A stretch of DNA of 64,000 bases from Bombyx mori (Eukaryota; Arthropoda; Insecta; Lepidoptera; Bombycidae): positions 1,508,001 to 1,572,000 of the forward strand of contig NC_085133.1 in the NCBI RefSeq assembly GCF_030269925.1, given 5' to 3'. Positions 44,157-56,535 of this stretch are shown here, piece after piece; within the stretch, counting starts at the first letter, position 1; each line of letters opens with the position of its first letter. The notes beneath the pieces were generated by a model. It was not told the origin of the DNA and made no database searches. It saw nothing but the letters and a program-made list of their open reading frames with translations. A program made the position numbers and the translations under genes.

Positions 44157-44662
44157 GATTAGATTAAATTATGGATCCATCTGAATGAATCAATTTATCG
44201 CCAAAAGCGAATCAGACAATGACAGATCTATGTGTGAACCTCTAAATTTAAATTTAGGCATCAGGCTAGTGCTGCCTAATCCACTTAGGAGACGTGCAAT
44301 CCTTTAGCCGACTCAGTATTGTTTTTTGGAGAAATTATCATCAGGGATGCAAGTGGTCGACCCATGTTTCATGCTTCCTTGGATCTGGCTTGGCACCAAG
44401 CTTCAATGTGGAAAGCTCTAATTCAAGCACGTAACTTAAAAAAATCATATACTCTGTAAAAAAAAACCGACTCTATTTCGGCCATATTGTTATTTTTCTA
44501 TACTGTTTATGTGTAAGAAAGACTACTGTCAGCAGACGAAGCGACAAAAGATATGCAAATAAGGGCGCGGGTTGCGACGAGGGGTCGTCGGGGGTGTAGG
44601 GATGTCAGGTACAAAAATCTAGAAATTTAAGTACTTCCCTAAAATAAATGGATTAAGAAAAC
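44157..44662. other. No gene recognised
   Basis: Nothing recognised. Confidence 0.4.
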
Positions 44663-45088
44663 TTTTTTTTTTTGTTGCTTAGATGGGGGACAAGCTCACA
44701 GCCCACCTGGTGTTAAGTGGTTACTGAAGCCCATAGACATGCCAATGTGCCACCCACCTTGAGATATCAGTTCTAAGGTCTCAGTATAGTTACAACGGCG
44801 GCCCTTTAAACCGAAACGCATTACTGCTTCACGGCAGAAATAGGCAGGATGGTGGTACCCACCCGTGCGGATTTACAAGAGGTCCTACCATTAGTAATTA
44901 CGCAAATTATTATTTTGCGGGTTTGATTTTTATTACACGATGTTAATCCTTCACCGTGGAAGTCAATCGTGAACATTTGTTGAGTACGTATTTCATTAGA
45001 AAAATTGGCACCTGCCTGCCGGATTCGAACACCGGTGCATCGCTCAACACGAATGCACCGAACGTCTTATCCTTTAGGCTACGACGAC
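44663..45088 (-). mobile_element. Full-length Bm1 SINE
   Basis: T-run at the left, body, linker, then head with GGATTCGAACACCGG (reverse B box) and TAGGCTACGACGAC at the right. A 20-base gap in the tail (ACATGCCAATGTGCC) is the main defect. Confidence 0.93.
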
Positions 45089-45546
45089 TTCGTCATTATA
45101 CTTTTATTTATAATTTACTTTATAATATAATTTATAATATAGTTTTATTAATTACATTATAATTTACTACTATAACTAAGATAGGTAGAGTAGCTCACGG
45201 CTAACCCGATCTGAGGTAGCAACCGCCTATACATACCACTGACCTTGTGAGATGTGAGGTTAAATTTGCAAAATGCATCATGACAACCAGTCACACTATT
45301 GAAACCAGAATAGGCGAAAGTTCGGAGGAAAACAGTACGTCAAGCACGAAAATGTACTGAATTCGTAATGTTAACCTATCGAATCCTCGATACGAAAATG
45401 GATCATTACATTAGACGGTAGTAATCGACTAGCCTTCGAGATTTACGTTGCCTTATATCAAAACAATTTTCGTACTCTCGATTATGAGTATATGTTTCGA
45501 GTTTCGAGAACGTGACGATTTAAATGCGAAACGAAAGTTAGCAAAT
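45089..45546. other. No gene recognised
   Basis: Nothing recognised. Confidence 0.4.
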
Positions 45547-45606
45547 TCATTCATTCATTCATCCATTCATTCACTCTTTCATTAATTAATTAATTAATTC
45601 ATTCAT
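45547..45606. repeat. (ATTC)n / (TTAA)n microsatellite
   Basis: Tetranucleotide runs ATTC-ATTC... interrupted by five TTAA units. Confidence 0.9.
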
Positions 45607-46430
45607 TCGATCATTCGTGCTGCTGAAATTAATTCTTTTTACGGACTGTAGGGGCGCTGTTTAAATTTTATACATGTTTTTCTCCATAGCGATACGAATA
45701 CTTTTTCCATAGTCATTCGTGCTCACCCCTCTCAATGAAAGGTCTTACCCATTCATATCGAGAGAAACAGAGAAGACATCTACAATGAAGAAATAATATA
45801 ATTTCGTTACAAAAAAACCCTAGAAAAAGTATGGGTTTATGTCACTATTCCTCCCGTGTTGCAGTAATGCCTTCGATCTTCAGGTTCGAAGACTCAACCT
45901 TATGTCTCCGGGTTAACAGTGGCTATAAGTCTCAGTATAATCTACTCTCTATCTAGTCTGCTCAGTCTAAAAAATACAGAATTACTTATTCTTCTGCAGG
46001 TCTGACAACCCCGAAGCTGATTGCGCTCAAACACGCTAGATACCCGCATCCTCCGCTTATTACGAACAGTTCAATTCGTTCACTCTTTACCCCTATAGTT
46101 TCCGCTCCGATCGCAAATAATTGCCGGTATAAGCGGAATAAGCCGGTATAATATGTAGGTACCTATCGTTACCTTAATTCCAAAGAGTAACTAGACAAAA
46201 ACGGGGACTATAATTAAGAAACTGAATGAGTCCCAAGAGTGGCAATTAATTCCATTCGAGTTGACATCATCTCTAAAATATATTATTTAAATATCGACAT
46301 TTATCTTTGTAATTAAAGGTGCGTTTTATTTGGTATTAGCATCAACAGATCGATGTTTTTTAATTGAACTTCAATTAAGATTACTCCATTCAAATACCTA
46401 GCTGAAGAAGTTTTTGTTAAGATATACCAC
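45607..46430. other. No gene recognised
   Basis: Nothing recognised. Confidence 0.4.
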
Positions 46431-46682
46431 CATTTTTTTTATTGCTTAAATTGGTAGACGAGCTCACGGCCCACCTGGTGTTAAGTGGTTACCGGAACCC
46501 ATAGACATCTACAACGTAAATGCCGCCAACCAATTTGAGATATCAGTTCTAAGGTCTCAGTATAGTTACAACGGCTGCGCCACCCTTGTAACCGAAACGC
46601 ATTACTACTTTACGGCAGCAAAAAATGGGCAGGGTGGTGGTACCTACCCGTGCGGACTCACAAGAGGTTCTACCACAAGTAA
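46431..46682 (-). mobile_element. Bm1 SINE, body and tail
   Basis: Complete body; a small insertion (GCAAAAAATGGGCAGG) expands the block normally reading GCAGAAATAGGCAGG. Confidence 0.91.
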
Positions 46683-47123
46683 ATAAATAAATTTCCATCT
46701 GATGTTTTTACATCTACTTTTCTGCTTTCTTCTTTCTAGCTCATCAATTTTTTTAAGTACAACATAATATCTTTTCCCAATTCCAATTCGTAAACTTTAG
46801 TGTCTGTGTCAAAATGCGATTTGCCAACTCCGCAATGCGTTGACGTACGTGTCCGCATTTCCAAATGGAGGCAGCTCTTAACGAATTATGGCTGATGGAA
46901 AATTCATGACATCACGGGGTGCGTAAGGATGAACGGGACGGGGGAGGCAATTAACAGTGATGAGATAAAACGTGCAAGTCCGAGAATGATTCAAGTTTTA
47001 CAATTAAAAGTTACCAAAGCCCGTTGATGTTAGAATCAGGTTTGGATGTGGCGTTTTGTGTTGCTTTGCATGATTTTCAGGCAAAGACATTCTAAGTGCG
47101 ATATCTTCAATAAATCTTCTTCT
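46683..47123. other. No gene recognised
   Basis: Nothing recognised. Confidence 0.4.
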
Positions 47124-47365
47124 ACTGGTGGTAGGACCTCTTGTGAGTCCGCACGGGTAGGTACCACCGCCCCGCCTATTTCTGCCGTGAAGCAGTAATG
47201 CGTTTCGGTTTGAAGGGTGGGGCAGCCGTTGTGACTATACTGAGACCTTAGAACTATATCTCAAGGTGTGTGGCGCATTTACGTTGTAGATGTCTATGGG
47301 CTCCAGTAACCACTTAACACCAGGTGGGCTGTGAGCTAGTCCACACATCTAAGGCAAAAAAAAAA
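47124..47365 (+). mobile_element. Bm1 SINE, body and tail
   Basis: Well conserved; the tail reads CTAAGGCAAAAAAAAA, having lost the AATAAA. Confidence 0.92.
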
Positions 47366-48125
47366 CTAAGTACTTATAGCTACGATTTATAGAACATTCG
47401 CAACAGTCTGACACATAGTCTGAATAGCAGAAATACGATTATTACAAACTAGATTTTCTAAAGACATCGTATAAAAGTAGAGAAAACCGTTTTAGCAGAT
47501 ACGACTGGTATTCAATTTACAAGCATCTATGGTTTTTTAGTCTCCTGGCACTCGGATCCAACTATAAAATGTATTAAATGCATTTTGGCAAAAACATTTT
47601 TAACCAAAAAATGTTGACCGGGTGCTCTTGTATCCGGATAATCCAAATATTGTTGTTCGGAACGTTTGTATGTGCCAGATTATTACAAATATAACGACTT
47701 AGGTCTATTCATTTTTTATTTATTTCTTCTATTTTACAATAATTTAGTGGTAGAACTATAATCCCTTAAAGAGTATTTGCGTCCCGCTATCCTATCCAAG
47801 ATAAATCAGCCAAATTCAACGTTTACCTGAACATTGATCTTGAATTAATGAAAAACGAAAATCGAACAGAGCACAGTCAGATTCGTGGCTCGTTGTAACA
47901 AGTCGGTCGACGCGTTACGTTTTATTATCTCGCGAAAACTTTCGTGGACTTTTTGAATTATAACACCGATCGTAAAAGATAAAGTGTTGAAGCGACATTC
48001 CGAATCTTGAGGTGTATTGAGAGCGTGTTCCTTTGTTACAAGACTCCCAGCTGAGGATATTAACGACCTCATTTTATAACAGGCTTAGAAAAAAAAGCGT
48101 TTTTAATTAATCATTATGTTTAGAT
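47366..48125. other. No gene recognised
   Basis: A 75-codon minus-strand frame (48072-47845) shows no domain that I know. Confidence 0.4.
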
Positions 48126-48306
48126 TTTTTTTTTATTGCCTTTGTAGGCAGACGAGCATACGGCCCACCTGATGGTAAGTGGTCACCGTCGCTCATGGAC
48201 GTCAGCAATGCCAGGGGCAGAGCCAAGCCGCTGCCTACCGCTTAATACTCTCTACAAGCCTCGTTTGAAGAAGGACATGACGTCATAGCGCTCGGAAAAC
48301 ACCGTG
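48126..48306 (-). mobile_element. LINE 3' tail
   Basis: 3'UTR plus the last 20 or so codons of the LINE at 6.4 kb, broken off after AAACACCGTGGAGA. A 4-base TGACG duplication lies in GACATGACGTCATAG. A decayed + strand tail follows at 48332-48418. Confidence 0.83.
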
Positions 48307-48673
48307 GAGATAGTAGCTCCATAGAGCAATAATATGTAGCATTATGAATGTCTATGAACTAGGGTGAACAGTCACCATCAGCTGTGCCATTTACTCGTCT
48401 GCCTTATGAGGCCATAAGAATCATCGTGGAATCATAACTAGATGCCTGACTGAGCCAAATAACAGTTCGATAATTTTACAAATTGGTACCATAGCTTCAA
48501 AGTAAACGTCTTCGCAAGCAAGTAGGGATTATTATGTTGGCTGAATTTAGTATCTAGTTCTTTCTGCATACCAAAAATCGTATGCTCGTTAATAAGCCAT
48601 GAACTGCATAACCAATAGTGTATTTTGCCACATCATTATCAGCGACTCTCGCTTTATCAGAAGTTACTTGTTT

Positions 48674-48916
48674 ACTAGTGGTAGGACCTCTTGTGAGTCC
48701 GTACGGGTAGGTACGTATCACCCCGCCTATTTCTGCCGTGAAGTAGTAATGGGTTTCGGTTTGAAGGGTGGGGTAGCCGTTGTAACTGTACTGAGATCTT
48801 AGAACTTATATTTCAAGATGGGTGGCGCATTTACGTTGTAGATGTCTAAGGGCTCCAGCAACAACTTAACAACAGGTGGGCTGTGAGCTCGTCCATCCAT
48901 TTAAGCAATAAAAAAA
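48674..48916 (+). mobile_element. Bm1 SINE, body and tail
   Basis: Headless copy; GTACGTATCACCCCGCC replaces the usual GGTACCACCGCCC. Confidence 0.91.
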
Positions 48917-49721
48917 GGGTGCGTGTACTTATGTACGCGCGTAAGAAGTTATACTTTATTTTTATTAAATTTATTTCTTTTTTTTTATTTAAATTTTAAT
49001 CAATTTGAAAACAAAACCGATTAAACAACATCCTCAAACACGCATATTGGACATCCCTTTTCTTGACATCGTATAAATTCGGTAATTCTCTGTACGGTTC
49101 GGAAAGTTCACCTGCGGCTATATTCAGACTCGCCAAGTTACGTCGGTCGTAATTAGCGATTTAGTGGGCAACTTCATTCTGTTAATTTAGTGTCACGGTG
49201 CGCGCGCATCGTAAAATTTCACTCTCGTCAATTTTTCATAACGCGCCTAAAGAAGTATAACTTCAAAAAGTTTTCCACCGAGTACGCTGCATTGAAAGGC
49301 GCTCCACCTTCACGCCAGTCGCTTTTGATCTGCCTAACGGAACTGGCGATGTAATTTAAAGTCTGCCCTACAAAAACATTCAATGATTGAAACTAAAAGT
49401 CCACATAATATTTATAATGATTTTTTTTGAAAATTTAGTTCAATTTCATACTACCTTTTATAATTATCTCCAAAACTGATTGACGCTAAAACATTTTGTA
49501 TAGTGGTACGTTGACTCGTGACAAATTGATGTTGTTCATAATTTACAAGTATAATTACATACGCGTCGCGGAACCCTGCGGTGTGAGTGATAAGGCTCGC
49601 TGTGAACCAGTGAATTGCAGGCGACTTTTGTTGCTATGCTATTGCCGTTACTTAGGAACTAGAGGCAGCGAATTTGGGCCTATAAATAATTCATTCGTTG
49701 GTTCCATTTTAACCAAATGGT
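48917..49721. other. No gene recognised
   Basis: AT-rich first part; a 75-codon frame at 49496-49723 has no recognisable motif. Confidence 0.4.
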
Positions 49722-50052
49722 AAACAGTCAACGTCGCCCAAAACACGTCATTTCGGACCCTCCCGATTCATTAAAGGTGCTTTTAGGTACCTCGAGCACC
49801 GGTCACCGTTCTTGTCGAACCCGGCACTAGCAACGAAGGGTTCGACGAGTAAATTAAGCCACAGACACAGCCCAATGAGTTTCTCGCTGGATCTTCTCAG
49901 TAGGTCGCGTTTCCAATCCATTGGTAAATTCTACGAAGCACTGCTTTTACTAGGGCTAGTGTTAGCAACGTCCTCAGGTTAGAGCCCCGTGATTTCACCT
50001 ACTCGCTCGGCGAGGCTGACATAAACCCTTAGTTTGCCAGTTTAGGTAGAGA
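49722..50052 (+). repeat. Repeat C
   Basis: From AATGGTAAACAGTCAACGTCG to CCAGTTTAGGTAG; more diverged than the 42.4-kb copy, with several C-to-T changes. Confidence 0.8.
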
Positions 50053-50435
50053 ACAAAAAGTCCGATTTCAAATTTAAACATGGGATGATCCGGGATATAG
50101 CATGCTAGCACTATCCTACTGATTTTCTATCTGACCCTCTTATTGCTCTTTAGCAAAACTAGCCACGTGAACTTGGAATATACGATATCATTAAAACCAG
50201 AATAAGTGATGGAGCTGGCTTATCGTTACCCCAAACAAGGACGTGTAGGTAAATCACACTACCTGATCGGAACTCCTCACTCGAATTCCAAACTGACAAG
50301 AACGTATCCCTCGATATTTCAAAGTCAATATTTCATCACACAAGGATGGTATCTTTTTGCACATACTGATGTAAATCCTCACAGTCTATATGTTATTAAA
50401 TGGATGACATATTTGACGTTACCACGTGAAGCTAC
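50053..50435. other. No gene recognised
   Basis: A 78-codon frame (50206-50442) matches nothing that I know. Confidence 0.4.
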
Positions 50436-50572
50436 CGCTTAACTTATAAGGTCGAAGCTTCAATTATATAGGACAGCGGCTGTCACGCCCTTCGAACCGT
50501 AAAGATTGACGCGACAGAAATCAGCAGGATCTGCCCATGCGAGCTTCTATCAGGCCAGCGGTTTACAAATGG
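50436..50572 (-). mobile_element. Very diverged Bm1 fragment
   Basis: CTTATAAGGTC, GACAGCGGCTGTCACGCCCTTCGAACCG and GCGACAGAAATCAGCAGGAT keep the order of the Bm1 body. Confidence 0.55.
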
Positions 50573-50696
50573 TGTATGATTACTTACTCTATACGTTGTC
50601 AAGATTTTACCAGATAGACAGGGATAGACAGGCTAACACGATACAACTACATGCAACGATGGTTATGTGAAATTTAAGTAAGCCAAGTTTATGATA

Positions 50697-51124
50697 TTTT
50701 TTTTGCTTAGATGGATGGACGAGCTCACAGCTCACCTGGTGTTAAGTGGTTACTGGATCCCATCTACAACGTAAATGCGCCACCCACCTAGAGATATAAG
50801 CTCTAAGGTCTCAAGTATAGTTACAACGGCTGCCCCACCCTTCAAACCGAAACGCATTACTGCTTCACGGTAGAAATAGGCAGGGTGGTGGTACCTACCC
50901 GTGCGGACTCATAAGAGGTCCTACACCAGTAATTACGCAAATAATTATAATTTTGCGGGTTTGATTTTTATTACACGATGTTATTTCTTCACCGTGGAAG
51001 TCAATCGTGAACATTTTGTTGAGTACGTATTTCATTAGAAAAATTGGTATCCGCCTGGGATTCGAACACCGGTGCATCGCCCAACACGAATGCACCGGAC
51101 GTCTTATCATATAGGCCACGACGA
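50697..51124 (-). mobile_element. Full-length Bm1 SINE
   Basis: Body, linker with CACGATGTTATTTCTTCACCG, then the head with GATTCGAACACCGG and TAGGCCACGACGAC. Right end at the GACTT after the head. Confidence 0.94.
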
Positions 51125-51741
51125 CTTATATGTTGTCCCGATAGTCATTGAAAAAAAACCGGCGACTTTAAAGTTGCTAAGTGTACAGACTCCCTAATGA
51201 CCCGCCGCATGACAGTAATTGCGATCTTGCTCAATTTGTTAAATAATATGTAGCCAAATTGAGCTACAATTTACGCAAGATTCTATTAACACGTTGCCTC
51301 GTGATGCGTTGTTTTCATTTTCGTTATCCGGCGAACTTTGTTCCGCCTTAGAGGCAATAAATGAGCAGACTTTGGATCAAGGTAAATTTTTTATTTGGAT
51401 AATTAATGTAAATTTAAAAAAAAAGTATTTGAATGATTCTTTATTGGCCATGTATTTTAGCTGTTATTATTATATTTTCTTGTTCTTTTTCAGTCTTTTC
51501 ACTCGCAAAGTTTCGAATCCTAGTTGCATTACGGTTTCGTCGGGAAAGATTTGATCGTGTTGGTCGCGGCATTGCTTTCTTAATGATTACCTATCTCGGC
51601 ACAATAAGCTAATCGAAACTCGAAATAAACACATCAACCGGTCAACTTCAAAATTCTACTTTAATTAACCATAAACTACATTACGTTTAGCTGTCAGTTG
51701 CGTTTTGTTATTCCATATCTGTTGCGTTTTGTTATACCACA
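51125..51741. other. No gene recognised
   Basis: A 86-codon frame (51294-51554) has no recognisable motif. Confidence 0.4.
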
Positions 51742-51900
51742 TTTTATGTCACATCCCACAGAAACGTGATAAAAAGTATCCTATGTCCTTCTCCTGATCC
51801 TAAGCTACCTTCCCACCAATTTTCAGCCAAATCAGTTCAGCCGTTCTTGAGTTATAAATAGTGTAACTAACACGACTTTCTTTTATATATATAAAATATG
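51742..51900 (+). repeat. Dispersed lepidopteran repeat
   Basis: GTGATAAAAAGTATCCTATG, CCAATTTTCAGCCAAATC and AGTTCAGCCGTTCTTGAG belong to a repeat phrase common in moth introns. The boundary is uncertain. Confidence 0.5.
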
Positions 51901-52110
51901 ACGGCTTCTTATGAAAACGCATCGCGCTAAAGGAAATTTACCTCGCAAATAAAATATAAATAATTATAAATAGTTAGGAACAAATCACGCACAGTCATCC
52001 TGACCCAAATTAGGATTCACTGTGCTATGGGTACCAGAGACTGACATACATGCTTATAGACCTTGAAATAAATACATCTTTACATACAAATATATATCTT
52101 TAAGTAATTA

Positions 52111-52352
52111 TTACTGGTGGCAGGACGTATTGTGAGTCCGCACGGGTAGGCACCACCACTTTGCCTATTTCTGTCGTAAAGCAGTACTGTGTTTCAGTTT
52201 GAAGGGTGGGACGGCCGTTGTACTGTGCGATCTTACAACTCTTGTCTTGAGATTAGTAGCGGCATTGACGTTGTAGATGTCTATGGGCTCCGATAACCAC
52301 TTAACACCAGGTGGGCTGTGAGCTCGTCCACCCATCTATGAATTAAAAAAAG
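52111..52352 (+). mobile_element. Bm1 SINE, diverged
   Basis: Body and tail with many substitutions (GGCAGGACGTATTG, TTTCTGTCGTAAAGC) and no AAGCAATAAA; ends GAATTAAAAAAAG. Confidence 0.88.
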
Positions 52353-52409
52353 TATATAATATATATACATCCAGACAAAGAGCAAAAGAACCTGTTCATC
52401 ACACGAATA

Positions 52410-52484
52410 TTGGCTCGATGTGGGAATCGAACCCACGACCCTCGCACAACAGTCAAGGTCGCTGACTACCGCACCACCGAATCA
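52410..52484 (-). mobile_element. tRNA-derived SINE head
   Basis: Minus strand has GGTGGTGCGGTAGTCAGCG (A-box-like) and GTCGTGGGTTCGATTCCCAC (T-arm and B box). The two ends do not pair into an acceptor stem and CCA is absent, so this is a SINE head and not a tRNA gene. Confidence 0.65.
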
Positions 52485-52534
52485 GTCAATACATAAAATG
52501 TCACAACCCGATCTCTCAAATCAAATATTCAATT

Positions 52535-52757
52535 CGGTGTTATCACTACATAGTATAAAACAAAGTCGCTTTCTCTGTCCCTATATCCCTATGTATGCTT
52601 TAATCTTTAAAACTACGCAACGGATTTTGATGCGGTTTTTTTAATAGATAGAGTGATTGAAGAGCAAGGCTTATATGTATAATAACATCCATTAAATAGT
52701 GGAAAAATCAATAATAAATCACAGTTTTCGAAGCGAAGCGAGGGCGGGTCACTAGTG
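52535..52757 (+). repeat. Dispersed lepidopteran repeat F
   Basis: Contains CAAAGTCGCTTTCTCTGTCC, CTACGCAACGGATTTTGATG, and an end GAAGCGAAGCGAGGGCGGGTC. This phrase is widespread in lepidopteran non-coding DNA. Confidence 0.6.
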
Positions 52758-53400
52758 TAAAGATAAATATTTCGTTACAGGATTTTCAGTGGATTTATAA
52801 TGTGTTTAATAACTAATATAATATAATAACATAGAATTGTTTATACCGCTACAACAATAAAATTTCTGTTGTTTCAACTGTGGTGTTAATTAAATAAACA
52901 CGACTTTACGGCGAAGTAAAGAAGGGACTCTATAATGGACTCCCTCAGGAGTATCATTTCAACTTTGAACCTCAACGTAAACACGTGTCATTAGTGACAT
53001 AAGCGATAAAGTCCCGTTTTATTACGAAAATATAAATTCGAATGGCCAGAATCAAAGTCAAAAGTCTGGCAATTTCTTCCCTCATAACACCATTTCGATG
53101 GACCCATTAAAAAACCATACAAGACTTTATAGCTCCGATAGCGATAAATTGCACGCATTTCTCATTGATTTTCCCACTCGTAACGTGCAAGAGTAAGATT
53201 TACACCTTCGAAATAAAGTTCAAGTCGCGTTTCATTTTCGCAAATATTTTCGTAATAATATACACAGCAGCTACATTCTGAATGCGTGTTGAAAGATTTT
53301 AGTCGTTACGAATCCGAGAATAAGGGTCGGTTTTGTGTTTTATTAATGTATACTGTGAGACCCGGTTACGTTCGCTGTGGCTATCTCTAAGTATATATAT
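52758..53400. other. No gene recognised
   Basis: Nothing recognised. Confidence 0.4.
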
Positions 53401-53840
53401 ATTTTATTTATTGCTTAGATGGATAGACGAGCTCACAGCCCACCTGGTGTTAAGTGGCTACTGGAGCCCATAGACATCTACAACGTAAATGCGCCACCCA
53501 CCTCGAGATATAAGTTCTAAGATCTCAGTATAGTTACAACGGCTACCCCACCCTTCGAACCGAAACGCATTACTGCTTCACGGCAGAAATAGGTGGGGTG
53601 GTGGTACCTACCCGTGCGGACTCCCAAGAGGTCCTACCACCAGTGATTACGCAAATTATAATTTTGCGGGTTTGATTTTTATTACACGATGTTATTCCTT
53701 CACCGTGGAAGTCAATCGTGAACATTTGTTGAGTACGTATTTCATTAGAAAAATTGGTACCCGTTTGCGGGATTCGAACACCGGTGCATCGCTACATACG
53801 AATGCACCGGACGTCTTATCCTTTAGGCCACGACGACTTC
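53401..53840 (-). mobile_element. Full-length Bm1 SINE
   Basis: About 440 bp with intact head: GGATTCGAACACCGG and TTTAGGCCACGACGAC. It ends three bases before the solo LTR. Confidence 0.95.
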
Positions 53841-53843
53841 AAA

Positions 53844-54476
53844 TGGGCGCAAACGCCACTATTGGCAATAATTAACATAATAATATATAGTTTAGTTTAT
53901 TCTATGCTAATATTTATTTATTATTAGCAAGATGAAACTTTTATTCTACCATATTTAATAATTAGCAGACACTGTTTTGATGTGAAAATGTTCAGAATAT
54001 GTTTAATGTTTATATTATTGCTTAAAAACACAAATGACTGTATAAATAATTAAATACGAATAAAGCATAAATATTGATAATAATTTATAATATTATAATT
54101 AACAGTAACAATTAAATACTGTAATTGTTATGCAATGATGTTGTTGGCGCCATCTATTATTAGGCTGGATAAAAACAATATTAGGTTAATATTACTTATA
54201 AGTAATTCATGTAAAATAAATTAAATGAGAGTCATGTAAAAATCACTAAAATATGTATTGTGAATATTAAGCTATATTTTGTGAATTGTTTCGCAGTAAT
54301 CACATTTGTTTGTATAAAAGAAGTTGTAGTTCCTATAACCATCAATCACAAAATGGCTAATTGTGTAAGAACGTAGCTTTTTGTAATAAAATAGTAATGT
54401 TCAAGTTTTATAGAATTGTATTGTATTTTCATTGTAAAAGACTTTACTGTGTGTAAACCTTGGCTTAACGCCGACA
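53844..54476 (+). mobile_element. Solo LTR of the 25.7-kb element family
   Basis: 633 bp, ends TGGGCGCAAACGCC and GGCTTAACGCCGACA. About 90 percent similar by eye to the 646-bp LTRs, with small indels. TATAAAAGAAG is kept. The flanks (CAAA and TATG) do not match, so no target duplication remains. Confidence 0.88.
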
Positions 54477-54539
54477 TATGTGATATACAGACATTTGTTG
54501 AAAATACGCGCGCGCTAACATTTGCACGGTGATGCGGTG

Positions 54540-54855
54540 TGGGTTTTCCCCGTACCTATGCGCTGGTAGCATAAGAGGCTATTCCAGATGCGCCCGGACG
54601 GGAAGGTAAGGTCACGGGCTCAACCTGAGAGAAATTGCTAGCCCTAGCAAGAGCAGTGCTTCGCAGAATCTACCACCGGATCGGAATCACGGCTCACTGA
54701 AAAGATCCGGCGATAAACCCAGTACGCTGTGCCTATAGGTTAGTTCGCTAGGACGGTGACCGATGCTTGAGGGTCCTAAAAGCAGGAAGAGTGAACCCGG
54801 GGGATCCCACAAGACATATTTCGGACGACGGTGGCTTTGGGTTACCCTGTTACGG
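54540..54855 (-). repeat. Repeat C
   Basis: From AAGAGGCTATTCC to the ATTTCGGACGACGG region in minus orientation. The outer part is shuffled compared with other copies. Confidence 0.72.
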
Positions 54856-55279
54856 TCGGATAAGGGTGTGAGTAACATTCTATCTCTCATCAACCGAATG
54901 ATCATTGTTCTATACTCTTCGTATATACTGTGTTACTTATAATATTTTGTATTCAAGTTTAACAATATTTGCTATGTGCATTACTATAATTCTCATGTTG
55001 TATTTGTTATTTTAGCTGTTCTACACACACTCATCACTTTTTATTATTATTATTCTCATAATCCTCTCGCAGTCTGCTGGAAGAGATTTCTTAAAGAAAT
55101 AAGCAGTGCCTTTGTACATAATTTTCCTATTACTCTGTACTATGTCTTCTTTTTTGTGTGTACATAAATAAATAAATCTCATAAGACTAACAGAAGTTCA
55201 TCGTAATACACGTTTTTATAAATAAATCCATTACAACAACAATAATAATTTAAATGAAGTGTTTCGAAATCAAACGGAT
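54856..55279. other. No gene recognised
   Basis: AT-rich; nothing recognised. Confidence 0.4.
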
Positions 55280-55440
55280 TTTTTTTTTTGATCAGGAGAA
55301 AATCGTCTGACTTCCGCCCTCCACTGTGGATGGAGGGCGGGCCATGTCGGAGTCGAACCGGCCAAAATCTCCTGTCGCTCAACAACCAACGTTCGAACCT
55401 CGAATGAGACAGAACTTATGAAAAGGCAAAAGGGGAAAGT
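55280..55440 (-). mobile_element. R1-clade LINE, 3'UTR end only
   Basis: T-run, then CAGGAGAAAATCGTCTGAC, CATGTCGGAGTCGAACCGGCC and GTCGCTCAACAACCAACGTTC, the reverse complement of the end of the 36.0-kb element. No coding part. Confidence 0.85.
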
Positions 55441-55514
55441 GAAGTGTTTAGTGAAAATAGTTATAGTTTAGTAAAAATATATAATAATAATATGTTATTT
55501 TTTGTACGTTATTA

Positions 55515-55620
55515 CAAAGTTAAGTCGTACACAGTGTGCATTACTAACAAAATTCTTACCTTACGGCGGAAGTTAAGTCGTACAGTGTGCATTACTAATA
55601 AAATTCTTACGTTACGGTCG
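55515..55620. repeat. Two-copy direct repeat of about 50 bp
   Basis: AAGTTAAGTCGTAC...GTGTGCATTACTAA...AAAATTCTTAC occurs at 55517 and again at 55571, with small differences. Confidence 0.85.
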
Positions 55621-55999
55621 TCTTTTTCCGGTTAGGGTACCCCTCCGCATCGTCCCATAAGGAACTTCGTTCTAAAACATCACATCTCGAACACTTTATC
55701 AATTATAAAGTTAATAAAAAGTAATAAAAGAGTTAGTAAATTAGAAAATAATCTTTTACTTGGTACAATAAAATAATTACTCGTACCTAGGTCTTCCGCA
55801 ATTCGATTCAAAGCCGCCTTTATATTCGACTCACGTAGCGTAACTCAACTCATTCCGAGTGCAGTCCCTATTCTAAGTTAACAATTTCCTTGTTATCGAT
55901 GACTTTATCTCGAATATTAATATCGCATAGCAATTCTTCAAACTAGTAGGGTGCATATTTGTTACTTGGTTACGTGTTACTTAGAATGTGGTGTTGGAG
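55621..55999. other. No gene recognised
   Basis: Nothing recognised. Confidence 0.4.
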
Positions 56000-56535
56000 A
56001 CGTCTCTTCAGAATTCCGTGGACCGCGCACCGTACCAACGTTTCAATCCTTAAAGAGCTCAACATTAAGGAGAGACTATCGTCAACAGTCCAAATACGAA
56101 TCCTCAAGTTCTTCGGGCACATCACTCGTAATGGGGACTCTATTGAGCAGTTGGCGGTGCAAGGGAAAGTCGAGGGCAAAATATCTCGCGAAAGTATTGT
56201 ATTTTTTGACAAAAAAAAAAAGTTTGTTTCGCCGGTTCTTCTCAGGACTGTGGCTCTTTTTGGAACCGGTGGTAGAGTTAAAATATTGTTATTTATATTT
56301 TGACATTCAACAAGTGTGTTATGCTGACATCTAAGTTGAAATAAATGATTTTGAATTTTGAACGATGGACCGACCTCATAAAACCTGTGACTCACTCCAA
56401 CATAGATGATTGCTCTCACTCTGCGACACCGTGCCACATGGCGTCGCATCGCGAGAGCATCGGTATCGCAGGATCCGACTGATACATGACCACGACCACT
56501 CTGTCAAGAGTGTGCGACTAGGAAGAAGAAGAATA
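56000..56535 (+). mobile_element. RTE-like LINE relic with nested LINE tail
   Basis: 56000-56192 encodes LNIKERLSSTVQIRILKFFGHITR and LAVQGKVEGK, the late reverse-transcriptase region. 56213-56362 is a different LINE end (TTTCGCCGGTTCTTCTCAGG to AAATAAATGATTTTGAATTTTGAA). RTE-type sequence (RWTDLIKPVTHS, GAAGAAGAAGAA) resumes afterwards. The second LINE therefore landed in the first. Confidence 0.7.

Noticed and set aside
45547..45606. Telomere-like or satellite repeat
   Set aside because: The tetramers are ATTC and TTAA; no TTAGG telomere repeat is present anywhere I looked.
52410..52484. tRNA gene on the minus strand
   Set aside because: The T-arm and A/B boxes look right but the acceptor ends do not pair; it fits a tRNA-derived SINE head.
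55951..56334. Overlapping 127- and 114-codon + strand frames
   Set aside because: Only the part in frame with the RTE-like motif is meaningful; the rest spans a nested LINE end and an A-run.
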